From JANQMY01 sp965228775 (GTDB taxonomy: Bacteria; Pseudomonadota; Alphaproteobacteria; JANQMY01), in the NCBI GenBank assembly GCA_965228775.1, contig OZ245840.1, positions 868,001 through 932,000 of the forward strand: a stretch of DNA of 64,000 bases, read 5' to 3'. The notes beneath the pieces were generated by a model. It ran no database searches. It was not told the DNA's origin and saw nothing but the letters and a program-made list of their open reading frames with translations. This document shows, in pieces, positions 1 to 8,013 of this stretch. The first letter of the stretch is position 1, and each line of letters opens with the position of its first letter. The position numbers and the translations under genes were made by a program.

Positions 1-488
1 TGGACCTGGACAAACCCGTGATCACCGCGGTCAATGGCGACCTGCTGGGCGGGGGGCTAGGCATGGCGCTGTCTAGTGATGTTCTTTATATGTCTGATCA
101 AGCTCGTATTTTGGCCGGGGCGCAACTCAATCTCAGCGTTCTGTCCGGTCCTGAAGTTTACTTGTGGCCGATCCTTACCAGCCCCATGAAGGCAAAACTG
201 CATCTTTTTCGAGCCGACACGCTTGATGCGCAAACCGCGGAAAACATCGGGCTTGTCAGCGCTGTCATTCCCCATGCGGACCTAATGGATGAAGCATTAT
301 CCCTGGCAGATGAGTTAGCGGCGCGCGATCCCATGACCCTGACATGGACCAAGCGGGCGTGCAATCACCTGCTTGAGCGCGCACGGCCGGCGCTGGACAC
401 CTGGTTGGCTCTGGAGGGTTTTATGTTTTCCCGGGACGAAGCAAAGGCTGGGCTGAAATGGATGCGAAAGACCATCAAGGACGATTGA
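1..488 (+). CDS. enoyl-CoA hydratase/isomerase (crotonase) family, 5' truncated
   Basis: The reading frame is open from the window edge (first full codon at base 3), so the N-terminus lies outside. The visible 162 residues start at the conserved crotonase core: a KPVITAVNG-like stretch, then GGGLGMAL, which forms the oxyanion-hole loop that binds the acyl-CoA thioester, and later GLVSAVIPHADL and the helical C-terminal domain. Crotonases hydrate or isomerise enoyl-CoA esters in beta-oxidation. The gene stops 91 bp before the next gene, and a palindromic operator lies between them, so this gene probably ends an upstream transcript. The family is clear; the exact reaction is not. Confidence 0.85.
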   Translation, partial: DLDKPVITAVNGDLLGGGLGMALSSDVLYMSDQARILAGAQLNLSVLSGPEVYLWPILTSPMKAKLHLFRADTLDAQTAENIGLVSAVIPHADLMDEALSLADELAARDPMTLTWTKRACNHLLERARPALDTWLALEGFMFSRDEAKAGLKWMRKTIKDD

Positions 489-535
489 TCCCCCGTGCGC
501 TTCCGTCCACGCCATATTGCCTTCCCTGAATTAAT

Positions 536-546
536 CAACTATGTTG
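536..546. promoter_or_regulatory. palindromic operator candidate, perfect CAAC-N3-GTTG
   Basis: CAACTATGTTG lies 33 bp before the start of the epimerase-like gene and has the same 11 bases as the site in front of the P450 at 4836. It is A/T-flanked like the other copies. It would control the epimerase/mutase operon. Regulator binding is inferred. Confidence 0.65.
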
Positions 547-579
547 TTTAGTTAAAGGGCGTACGGAAAGGCTGAAGCT

Positions 580-1023
580 ATGTTCGACCGGATTAGCCAC
601 ATTGGGATTGTGGTGAACAATATGGAAGAGTCTCTTGCCGTGTGGCAGGACGCATTCGGCTTCCAACAAGTCAATGAATACCGGTCGGACTCAGAGGGCA
701 TCCATTGCGTGATGCTTGCCGTGCCGGGTCAGGAGGAGCGGATGGTTCTGGAATTTATGGAGCCGCTGGACAAGGAAGATATGTCCAACCCGGTGGCGAG
801 GCGCCTCAGAAAAAGTGGTGAAGGATTTTATCATCTGTGCGGCGTTGTCGGCGACGTGGATGCGACGGCGGCGATACTCAAGGACAAAGGTTTAACGGTC
901 ATCGACCGCCCGCCAGCGACTGAGGGCGATGAGCCCAGATGGCTCACGCATCCCAAAACGTCGAACGGCATCATTGTTGAGGGTGTTACCGAATGGCTGC
1001 AGGGAGGCGCAAAAAGTGGCTAA
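580..1023 (+). CDS. methylmalonyl-CoA epimerase-like VOC protein
   Basis: This 147-residue protein has the betaalphabetabetabeta VOC fold and matches methylmalonyl-CoA epimerase over its length. By eye the metal ligands are kept: His7 in ISHIGI, Glu58 in VLEFMEPL, His85 in GFYHL and Glu134 in IIVEG. Epimerases of this type swap the C2 configuration of a 2-methyl-branched acyl-CoA so that a B12 mutase can use it. It overlaps the mutase large subunit by 8 bp, which implies coupled translation. A GGAAAGG ribosome site precedes the ATG. The substrate need not be methylmalonyl-CoA, because the partner mutase is atypical. Confidence 0.75.
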   Translation: MFDRISHIGIVVNNMEESLAVWQDAFGFQQVNEYRSDSEGIHCVMLAVPGQEERMVLEFMEPLDKEDMSNPVARRLRKSGEGFYHLCGVVGDVDATAAILKDKGLTVIDRPPATEGDEPRWLTHPKTSNGIIVEGVTEWLQGGAKSG

Positions 1024-2626
1024 CGGTAAAGATACTTCGAACGAGCGCCCGATTACACGATCAGGGATCGAATTGCAGCCCTACTATATGGATGCTGACG
1101 AAAAGGCCGAACGGCCAGGCGAATTTCCCTATACACGGGGACGCAGGGCAACAGCTGCTTCGGGATGGATTCACCGAGAACTGTCCGGCGAAGGTCCGGC
1201 CAAAAAGTCGAACGAGCAGTTCAAATATCTCATTGAACACGGGTCTACCGGTTTGGACGTGATTGGGGATGCAGGCTCTGCCGCTGGACTGGACCCAGAT
1301 CATCCGCTGGCGCGCGTTTCCTGCGGCACCCAAGGAGTTTCCATTTGCCGGCGGCAAGACATGACGGATCTTCTTAGAGACATTCCGCTCGACAAAGTTT
1401 CGATCTCTTGCTCCCTCAATCCGTTGACCACCGTTGCGGCAACGGCGCTGGCGGCGGAAGAACTCAACTTCCCTCTCGAGAAAATGCGGGGATCCCTGAT
1501 CCACGCCCCCCTCTATGTGGAATCCTGCTGCTATGCGATTCATTTCCCTGTGGAGTTTCGCACCCGAGTCGCATTGGATTCGATCGAGTTCTGTTCAAAA
1601 TATATGCCCAAATACCATTCCTATATTGAGGATACCTACTTCTTCAGTGAATCGGGAAACGATCCGGTGGAAGAGATGGCGCTCGGATTTTTGCAGATCC
1701 GTTTTCTCACACGCCGCTTGCTTGAGCGCGGGCTTGACATTGATTCCTTCGCGCCGCGGATCGCGATCCTCGTTAACTGCGGCATGGACTTCTTCGAAGA
1801 GATTGCAAAAATCCGCGCTACACGGAGAATATTTGCAAAGATGATGCGCGATGAATTTGGCGCGAAAGATCCACGCTCCCTCGCCGTGGTCGTCACCAGT
1901 CACACCTCCGGCCTGTCACTCACAGCTCAGCAGCCGGCCAACAACATCATCCGTGGCAGCATGCAAGCTATGGCACTGGCCCTTGCTGGCGTCCAGGCGA
2001 TGGAAATTTCCACCTTCGATGAAGCCTTTCGAACCCCCTCGCCAGAAGCCCATATGGTCGGCCTCAGGACGCAGCAGGTCTTATCTCTGGAAGCGCTTTC
2101 CGGACAAGTCGCCGACCCTCTCGGCGGCTCCTACTTTGTGGAAAGCCTTACCGATGAAATGGAAGCGCGCATTGTTGCCCGCGTTGCGGAGTTTGAGGCC
2201 ATGGGCGATCCGGAAGAGCTCGAAAAACGCGGCGTATTCGAGGAGGTTTTTCACAATGCCATGGCCAAGCAACAGCGCGATGTTGCGAAGGGCCGTCAGC
2301 CTCTTGTCGGCGTCAACTGTCACACTTTGCCCGACGATAAAGACACGTTGTTGCGCGACGTCGCGGAACGAAAGATCGAACCTTATCAAGCTCATGTGGA
2401 CGAAATCATTGCCTGGAAAGAAACCAGGCAGATGGATCAGGTGAGAGACGCCCTAAGCCGCTTCGCCGACGTTGTCGCCGGTGATGGAAACATTGTCGAG
2501 GCCGTTCGCGACGCGCTTCGCGCAGATGTCACTTTCGGCGAACTCAAAGGTACAGCCCGGCAGGCGCTTGGTCTGGACTATGACTACTACGGCCGGGTGG
2601 AACCGCCGCTAAAAGAAGTGGCCTAA
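1016..2626 (+). CDS. divergent B12-dependent acyl-CoA mutase, large subunit
   Basis: The protein has 536 residues counted from a GTG at 1016 that follows an AGGGAGG ribosome site. An upstream ATG at 929 lies inside the epimerase gene. It matches the TIM-barrel subunit of methylmalonyl-CoA mutase throughout: FPYTRG, ESN-like KSNEQF, DPDHP, FAPRI, FGAKDPRSL, SLTAQQPANNIIR and DPLGGSYFVE. Residues that define methylmalonyl-CoA mutase are changed: the tyrosine of the ATMYTFRPW segment, the QND motif, the carboxylate-binding arginine, and the histidine of SGYHMQEAG all differ here. It is therefore a homologue with a different, probably uncharged or bulky, CoA-ester substrate. The B12 domain is a separate protein encoded next. 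Confidence 0.82.
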   Translation: MANGKDTSNERPITRSGIELQPYYMDADEKAERPGEFPYTRGRRATAASGWIHRELSGEGPAKKSNEQFKYLIEHGSTGLDVIGDAGSAAGLDPDHPLARVSCGTQGVSICRRQDMTDLLRDIPLDKVSISCSLNPLTTVAATALAAEELNFPLEKMRGSLIHAPLYVESCCYAIHFPVEFRTRVALDSIEFCSKYMPKYHSYIEDTYFFSESGNDPVEEMALGFLQIRFLTRRLLERGLDIDSFAPRIAILVNCGMDFFEEIAKIRATRRIFAKMMRDEFGAKDPRSLAVVVTSHTSGLSLTAQQPANNIIRGSMQAMALALAGVQAMEISTFDEAFRTPSPEAHMVGLRTQQVLSLEALSGQVADPLGGSYFVESLTDEMEARIVARVAEFEAMGDPEELEKRGVFEEVFHNAMAKQQRDVAKGRQPLVGVNCHTLPDDKDTLLRDVAERKIEPYQAHVDEIIAWKETRQMDQVRDALSRFADVVAGDGNIVEAVRDALRADVTFGELKGTARQALGLDYDYYGRVEPPLKEVA

Positions 2627-2627
2627 A

Positions 2628-3038
2628 ATGGAGCGCGAGCATTTTTTGATCGGCACGCTGGGCCTGGACCAGCATGAGAATGGTGCCATCGCCGTGCGGC
2701 GCATGTTGGAAGAAGCGCAGATGCGCGTTACCTATGTGGGACGATTCAATACACCTGACAGCATTGCCGAAGAAGCCGCCGAGGCGGGCGTCGACGTGAT
2801 CGGCATTAGTTGCCATTCTTGGGAATATTTAGACATGGTTCCCGAGCTCCTCAAAAAACTGAAAGAACGCGGCGATGATCGCCCGGTCGTCATCGGCGGT
2901 TCGGTCATCACAGCTTCCGACGCCGAAAAGATGAAGGCCCTTGGCGTCAGCGCCGTCTTCAACGGCGCCCCGTCGGACGATCAAATAATCGACACATTAA
3001 GGGATCTTGTGCGCCTAAAGCGGGCGGCTACTTCTTGA
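2628..3038 (+). CDS. cobalamin-binding small subunit of acyl-CoA mutase
   Basis: This 136-residue protein is a stand-alone B12-binding Rossmann domain. It carries the DxHxxG motif as D14-Q-H16-E-N-G19, with His16 the expected lower axial cobalt ligand, then GISCHS and the VVIGG loop that cradle the nucleotide tail. It begins one base after the large-subunit stop, so the two are made together and should form the split heteromeric mutase seen in 2-hydroxyisobutyryl-CoA and isobutyryl-CoA mutases. It ends 11 bp before a convergent gene. Confidence 0.88.
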   Translation: MEREHFLIGTLGLDQHENGAIAVRRMLEEAQMRVTYVGRFNTPDSIAEEAAEAGVDVIGISCHSWEYLDMVPELLKKLKERGDDRPVVIGGSVITASDAEKMKALGVSAVFNGAPSDDQIIDTLRDLVRLKRAATS

Positions 3039-3049
3039 ACCATGAGGCT

Positions 3050-3547
3050 CTAATTCTGCGGGATTAGTGCGTCATAGGCCGGTTCGGAATACTGGTATTC
3101 CACAAAGTGTCCGAGTGTGGAGCGTTCGTCCACATAGAAGAAAGCCGACTCTTCACCAAATTCGCCAAAGATTGGTGACTGCAGACCTGGAAGTACAATG
3201 GGCCGAATAGCTTCTAGATCATCGCGGCTGCGCGCAAAGTAGGACACATGATGAAAGGCCAGCACCGCCCCGTTTTCCTCCGGCAAGCGGTCTCGATGCA
3301 AATCCACTGCACCGGAGATCGGTTGAATCACCTCGTATTGGATGCGTCCGCAATACGCCATCGCGACGCTCAATTCGCCAACCGCCCCTCCCCCCAAATC
3401 GGCCTGCAAAGCGCCTGTTTCCATGAAAGTCCGAATACCGACTTTCCGGCGTAGCATATCCATTGCCGCGACCAGATCGCGGGTCACATAGGCGATCTGT
3501 ATTGTATCTTTAAGGTGCTTGGCAATTTGCTGTGCTTGACCCTGCAT
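3050..3547 (-). CDS. VOC/glyoxalase-like protein
   Basis: The 165-residue product has VOC-type halves: an N-terminal IQIAYVTRDL strand-helix unit and a C-terminal unit with LAFHHVSYFARSRDDLEAI and a closing GHFVEYQY. Histidines and a late glutamate that could bind metal are present, but I cannot assign a reaction. A strong AGGAGG ribosome site precedes the ATG. It lies 34 bp after the P450 and shares its strand, so both probably come from the operator-controlled promoter at 4836. VOC members include isomerases, dioxygenases and ring-opening enzymes. Confidence 0.65.
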   Translation of the reverse strand: MQGQAQQIAKHLKDTIQIAYVTRDLVAAMDMLRRKVGIRTFMETGALQADLGGGAVGELSVAMAYCGRIQYEVIQPISGAVDLHRDRLPEENGAVLAFHHVSYFARSRDDLEAIRPIVLPGLQSPIFGEFGEESAFFYVDERSTLGHFVEYQYSEPAYDALIPQN

Positions 3548-3581
3548 ATTTGCCTCCTGGGATGCGACCTAAGGAAGGGCA

Positions 3582-4817
3582 TCAGTCCCATTCGAGATGC
3601 AGTTCCGTAATCACCCGGGTTGCGACCGACTCCATGTACGGTATCGGCTGCTCTTTCTTAAGTCTCAGTCCGGGCAAGCGCTGTGATAGTTCCTCCAGCG
3701 CAATCTGTAATTCAAGCCGCGCAAGTGGCGCGCCTAAGCAAAAGTGACGCCCGGTACTAAACGTCATTTGCTTGGGACGCTTGGGGCGCATGGGGCAAAA
3801 GTCCCTTGGCTCATTGAACTTGGTTTCATCGTGATTGGCCGACCCCAAAACAGCCATAACCTTGTCACCCGGTTTTAACTCTTTGCCACCTAATGCAACG
3901 CCATCCTTGACAGTGCGGTACCAAGCAAAGACAGATCCATCAAATCGCAACGTTTCTTCAACTGCATTCGGAATAGTCGATGGGTCATCGACGATTGCCT
4001 GCCAACGCTCCGGCTCCCGGAGCATATGATAAAGCGCATTTGTCAGGGCCGCTTTGGTTGTTTCGTGACCGGCGCCGATAATGTTCATGGGGAACATTAG
4101 AATAACTTCATCTTCGCTTACGCGCGCATTTTCACCGTCCAATTCGCGCGCAAAGTCCGTGAGCAAATCGTTCTGGGGTACCCTTCGCCGTTCTTCCAGC
4201 AATTCCCGAATATAGGTCTGAAACTGGACGGCGTGCTGGGCGCAGGTGATCTGCTCTTGCTTGGTGAGCGGTGTCAACCAGAGCCGGAACATATCATCGC
4301 TCCACAATTGTAGTTTTTTAAGGTCGTGATCCGTCGACTCAAAACCGATCAGATCAAAGATCACCTGAACCGGCAGCGGATATGAAAACTCATCGACGAA
4401 TTCGCAGTGCCTTTTATCAACAAACTGATCGATGAGAGCCGTGACATTCCTTTCGATCTTCGGCTGCATCTCGCGAATACGCTTTGGCGATAAGATCTCC
4501 TGCATAACGGTCCGAAGGCGGGTATGAGTTTCACCCTCCGTATCGTTGATCTGCGGAACGTTGATCCAGTCTATCCCTTTGGAGAGTATCTGACGCGCTT
4601 CCTCGCAATATCCTTCATTCATGACACCCAAATTGCCTTCCGCGGTGAAATGCGCCGCGTCAGTCATCACCGTGTCCACATCGTCATAGTTGGTAACGAC
4701 CCAGATGCCCTGCTCTTCCCAAAAAAAGACCGGCTCCTGTGCGCGCGCCTCTTCCAGGAAAGACAGTAAGGATGCGTGGTCTTGTCCAATGGGCTTGAAT
4801 TCTTGTGACAGCGTCAT
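3582..4817 (-). CDS. cytochrome P450 (first copy)
   Basis: A soluble bacterial P450 of 411 residues. Signatures seen: I-helix GAGHETT for oxygen activation, K-helix EETLR, and heme loop FSTGRHFCLGAP with the thiolate cysteine near residue 360. The ATG at 4817 has a GAGG ribosome site; the longer frame begins with a TTG inside the operator region and is less likely. P450s of this class hydroxylate hydrophobic substrates with electrons from a ferredoxin; the only ferredoxin in the window is at 9472. The VOC gene follows in the same operon. It is distant in sequence from the P450 at 26639, so the two probably act at different positions or steps. Confidence 0.93.
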   Translation of the reverse strand: MTLSQEFKPIGQDHASLLSFLEEARAQEPVFFWEEQGIWVVTNYDDVDTVMTDAAHFTAEGNLGVMNEGYCEEARQILSKGIDWINVPQINDTEGETHTRLRTVMQEILSPKRIREMQPKIERNVTALIDQFVDKRHCEFVDEFSYPLPVQVIFDLIGFESTDHDLKKLQLWSDDMFRLWLTPLTKQEQITCAQHAVQFQTYIRELLEERRRVPQNDLLTDFARELDGENARVSEDEVILMFPMNIIGAGHETTKAALTNALYHMLREPERWQAIVDDPSTIPNAVEETLRFDGSVFAWYRTVKDGVALGGKELKPGDKVMAVLGSANHDETKFNEPRDFCPMRPKRPKQMTFSTGRHFCLGAPLARLELQIALEELSQRLPGLRLKKEQPIPYMESVATRVITELHLEWD

Positions 4818-4835
4818 GGCGACCTCTTTATTGAA

Positions 4836-4846
4836 CAACTATGTTG
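4836..4846. promoter_or_regulatory. palindromic operator candidate, perfect CAAC-N3-GTTG
   Basis: CAACTATGTTG sits 18 bp upstream of the P450 start codon, with A/T-rich flanks. This is close enough to overlap the promoter or transcript start and repress by steric block. The core is identical to the site at 536. Confidence 0.65.
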
Positions 4847-4920
4847 ATTATTTTTATCACGAAGGGAGGTGCATCCCAAAGGAATTCGACGCTTACCTGG
4901 CCGCCCCACGAAAGCCCCGC

Positions 4921-4958
4921 CCAAAAACAAGAGAGCCCACCGTTTCGCCGGTGGGCTC
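4921..4958 (-). terminator. rho-independent terminator after the TonB receptor gene
   Basis: A perfect 10-bp stem (GAGCCCACCG / CGGTGGGCTC, 4933-4958) with a 6-nt loop is followed on the minus strand by a T-rich run (TTGTTTTTGGG, 4921-4931). It starts about 30 bp past the receptor stop codon, so it ends that transcript and insulates the downstream P450 unit. Confidence 0.85.
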
Positions 4959-4990
4959 CAGATTTCTGGCCGTAAGTCGTTTTGGCCGGA

Positions 4991-7468
4991 TCAGTTGCGG
5001 TTCAACCATTGCCAGGGACGGATCGTGGCGCGGATCCACACCTCCCGTCCTGGCTCGGCAAAGCACAACGCCTGATCGAAGCTGCCGGGAACAACCGGGT
5101 TTACGGGAAGACCGCTCGGATTGGGAATTAGACCACCACCTTGATCAAACGGACCCGTAGCGCAGGTAGATGCTGTAATCTCGTTATTGAGATTGTTCCC
5201 AATGACCGCCAACTCCCATGATTCGTCTTCAGCATACAGACGCAAACTTGCGTTGGTCTTGAAGAAGCTATCTTGGAAGGCCCTCGGATTGTACGAAGAG
5301 TCCAGCACCATTTCATCAGTGAAAGATGTGGCGGACGAGAGGCCAATCATCAGACCTGAATTCGGAATGGGCCGGTCGAGACCGAAGCCGAAATTGAAAG
5401 ACCATTCCGGTGCGCGCGGCAGGTTTTGGCCCGACAGATCTTGGGCCGTAAAGCCACCTAAGAAGACGCCAGGGGCAATTTGGTTGGCCGATGCGCTGAA
5501 GTTCAAGTTACATCCCAGCGCTGTTGTCTGGCCACCGTAGCAGGCGGCATCGGCAAACTCGTCAAACTCGCCCTTGTTGTAGTTAAACGCCCCGAAGAGG
5601 GTTAAGCCTTCGAATCGATCCGGCGCATAGGTGATGTCCATTTCCACGCCGCGCGCTTTCGCAGAGGCTGCATTTACCACCTGCAGCAGTGTGCCGGAAC
5701 CGCCGGGAAGGCTGACCAACCGGCTCACCTGCAGATCGTCATATTTGTAGTAGTAGCCGGCCATGTTGACGCGCAATCTGTCATTCAGCAGCGCGGCCTT
5801 CAGGCCAATTTCGCCACCACGTGCTTCTTCCGGCGCGAACGAACGGTCGGTCGGTAAGGGCTGATCGACATTGAAAGAGCCTGATTTGAACCCTTCCTTA
5901 TACGCACCAAAAACAGTGACATTTTCTAGCGCGCGCCAAGTGATCGTTGCCTCTGGCGACACATTATCGGCTCGAATCTGAGGCACAGCGTTCACCACAG
6001 CGCCCGGCCCTGGTGTCAGTCCCGGTGTGAATAAAACGCCGCTGTCGAAGGTTGCAAGATCCCTAACTTCTTTTGTGTAGCGAAGCCCGCCCGCAACCTC
6101 GATCGTATCGGTCACATCCCAAATGAGCTGGCCGAAGCCTGAGAACGTACGAATATCGACTTCATTCGTATCTCGGTTGAAAACACCGAAGGCCGGCACC
6201 TGAACCCCGCGTTCATGGTTCTGATAGCCATCTTCAAAGAAAAAGCCGACCATGAAATTGAGCGGTTGATCCTGGAAGTCACTAGTGAGCCGGGCCTCCT
6301 GGGTAAAGTAGCGCTGATAATGCCCGTTGGCGGCTGCAATCGTCGTACTTCCCGGGACGGGAAGCAAAAACGGTGTCAATTGATCCACAGTCCCTGGTTG
6401 GAACGTGCCATTTATCAGGAAATTGTGCTCGTTGAAGGATGCCCCTGTCACAGAGGTGAAAGTGACCTCATCGGTCAGCTTGATGTTTATTTCTAGAGAG
6501 GTGAACGCTAGATAGGTGTCTTGGAACGGAACGCCTTCGCCTGGGACACCCGGAATGAATCCTGGAACGCCAGAGAATATTGCGGGGTCAAGATCAGAGA
6601 CGGCTCTCTGGTCATCAAGAACGCAGTTTTCAAAAGGATCGAAGGCAACATCACAGCCGACGATCTGCGTGGCCCCGCCATCTCCTTCAACTTCTCGTTT
6701 CTCATAGCTGACCTTTAGTCGCGCATCAAAGATTTCGTTCGGCTCAAAATTAAGCGTAAGGCGGCCGAACAAGGTCTGTGTATCCGAAAAACGATCAAAG
6801 CGTGGTCCAGCCCCGCCCAAGCCGGGAGTCGGTTGCGCCACATTTTCAAAGAAACCTTTTTGATCAGAAAACGAGGCGGCAAGGCGCGCACCGAATTGAT
6901 CCGTAATTGGACCAGAAATAATGGCCTCGCTCAAAATCTCATCCGCTTCAAACTCATAACCGACGCGGGCAAGCGTTTCAAATTCTTCACCGGGATCTGC
7001 TGTACGTAAGGTTAGGATACCACCCGGACTGTTTTTGCCAAAAAATAGAGCTTGCGGCCCTTTCAATACTTCCACTTGTGCCACGTCAAAGAAGCTCGAC
7101 CGTAAGACATCACCGTGGCTGAACTGCATCCCATCTACATTTACAGAGACCGCACCATCCGTTGACGGATTAAATGACGCACTACCAATACCGCGAATGG
7201 TGACGTTTGCACCGGTAGAGCCGACATTATCGCCGACAACGACACCCGGCACGCGATCTGCAAGATTGAAAAAATCGGTCGTGGCAAACCGTTCCAACTG
7301 AGTGCCTGTGAAAACACTGCTGACAACCGGCACATCCAGGAAGCTCTCTTCGCGCTTCCGGGACGTGACAATGATTTCATCCATTTGAGCGTAGGCACTC
7401 AAATCCGGCATCGCAACCGACACCGCAACCACACCGAGACCAAGCAAACATGTTTTGGACTTTGCCAT
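4991..7468 (-). CDS. TonB-dependent outer-membrane receptor
   Basis: An 825-residue receptor. Residues 1-27 form a signal peptide ending in AYAQ, followed by a TonB-box-like DEIIVTSRKREE, the plug domain (DVPVVSSVF, NVTIRGIG, QVEVLKGPQALFFGKNSPGG) and a C-terminal beta-barrel with typical RYTKEVRD and GLEY-type strands. It should import a scarce or bulky substrate across the outer membrane with TonB energy. A GGGGAGG ribosome site lies 10 nt before the ATG. Two one-mismatch operators lie upstream, placing it in the catabolic regulon, so it is probably the substrate uptake gate rather than a siderophore receptor. No iron-related neighbours are seen. Confidence 0.95.
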   Translation of the reverse strand: MAKSKTCLLGLGVVAVSVAMPDLSAYAQMDEIIVTSRKREESFLDVPVVSSVFTGTQLERFATTDFFNLADRVPGVVVGDNVGSTGANVTIRGIGSASFNPSTDGAVSVNVDGMQFSHGDVLRSSFFDVAQVEVLKGPQALFFGKNSPGGILTLRTADPGEEFETLARVGYEFEADEILSEAIISGPITDQFGARLAASFSDQKGFFENVAQPTPGLGGAGPRFDRFSDTQTLFGRLTLNFEPNEIFDARLKVSYEKREVEGDGGATQIVGCDVAFDPFENCVLDDQRAVSDLDPAIFSGVPGFIPGVPGEGVPFQDTYLAFTSLEINIKLTDEVTFTSVTGASFNEHNFLINGTFQPGTVDQLTPFLLPVPGSTTIAAANGHYQRYFTQEARLTSDFQDQPLNFMVGFFFEDGYQNHERGVQVPAFGVFNRDTNEVDIRTFSGFGQLIWDVTDTIEVAGGLRYTKEVRDLATFDSGVLFTPGLTPGPGAVVNAVPQIRADNVSPEATITWRALENVTVFGAYKEGFKSGSFNVDQPLPTDRSFAPEEARGGEIGLKAALLNDRLRVNMAGYYYKYDDLQVSRLVSLPGGSGTLLQVVNAASAKARGVEMDITYAPDRFEGLTLFGAFNYNKGEFDEFADAACYGGQTTALGCNLNFSASANQIAPGVFLGGFTAQDLSGQNLPRAPEWSFNFGFGLDRPIPNSGLMIGLSSATSFTDEMVLDSSYNPRAFQDSFFKTNASLRLYAEDESWELAVIGNNLNNEITASTCATGPFDQGGGLIPNPSGLPVNPVVPGSFDQALCFAEPGREVWIRATIRPWQWLNRN

Positions 7469-7555
7469 AATACATACCTCCCCTTGATCTCACTAAGTGC
7501 AAGATCACACCATTTTTGGCTTATCCTACTTTTTTACACCGCCCGCCCAATCAGT

Positions 7556-7566
7556 CAACAGTGGTG
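7556..7566. promoter_or_regulatory. operator candidate, one mismatch (CAACAGTGGTG)
   Basis: Left arm CAAC is intact and the right arm reads GGTG instead of GTTG. It forms a pair with the site 24 bp away at 7580 in front of the TonB receptor gene. Confidence 0.45.
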
Positions 7567-7579
7567 TCTACTATAAAGT

Positions 7580-7590
7580 CACCATTGTTG
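7580..7590. promoter_or_regulatory. operator candidate, one mismatch (CACCATTGTTG)
   Basis: Left arm reads CACC, right arm GTTG is intact. The flanks (GT before, TTTAT after) match those of the perfect site at 18528, which supports common ancestry or function. The same CACCATTGTTG core recurs at 28003. Confidence 0.5.
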
Positions 7591-7908
7591 TTTATTTGCA
7601 ACAAACCAACACAAACCTATATGGCGCCTAATATATTGATATTTATGGAGTTTTTCTAACTCTTCAGCGATCGCTGGCTCTCACATTTCCCACATAAATG
7701 ACATCCAAAGAAAGTTGTTTTTTCTAAAATTAGCGATAAAGTTGCGCACTAGAGAAACACACTCAACTTCACTCCATGCCACGGTATCGACATTTGTCGC
7801 GACAGACCGGCCGACCGGCGTCCGAGAGCTTCAACCCATCCGTATACTTACTTTTGGCAAGCCCCTCTTGCAGGGACGAAACAGGGCCGTTTACATTTCC
7901 ATTATAGA

Positions 7909-7919
7909 CAACACTGGTG
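7909..7919. promoter_or_regulatory. operator candidate, one mismatch (CAACACTGGTG)
   Basis: Located 94 bp before the plus-strand hydrolase gene at 8014, it has the same GGTG right-arm variant as the site at 7556. It is a weaker candidate than the perfect copies. Confidence 0.4.
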
Positions 7920-8013
7920 TACATTAAATTTGTGCGCCAGCAGGAAGGCCGATCCATTTCCAAAGAGTTTCAAATCTTCCGGATCGTGATGAACCAAATA
8001 GCGGGAAATACAA

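Larger units (their letters stand above)
7469..8013. other. 545-bp divergent regulatory region between receptor and hydrolase genes
   Basis: No convincing gene is present. The region is A/T-rich around 7600-7760, holds three one-mismatch copies of the CAAC-N3-GTTG operator (7556, 7580, 7909), and separates the divergently transcribed receptor and hydrolase genes. Short frames inside lack ribosome sites. It is the longest non-coding stretch of the island. Confidence 0.7.

Noticed and set aside
1061..1543. 160-codon minus-strand open frame
   Set aside because: It is antisense to the mutase large subunit, has no family match, and is a shadow of that gene's codon use.
1016..3038. Standard methylmalonyl-CoA mutase
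   Set aside because: Key substrate and catalytic residues differ, and the enzyme is split into two proteins.
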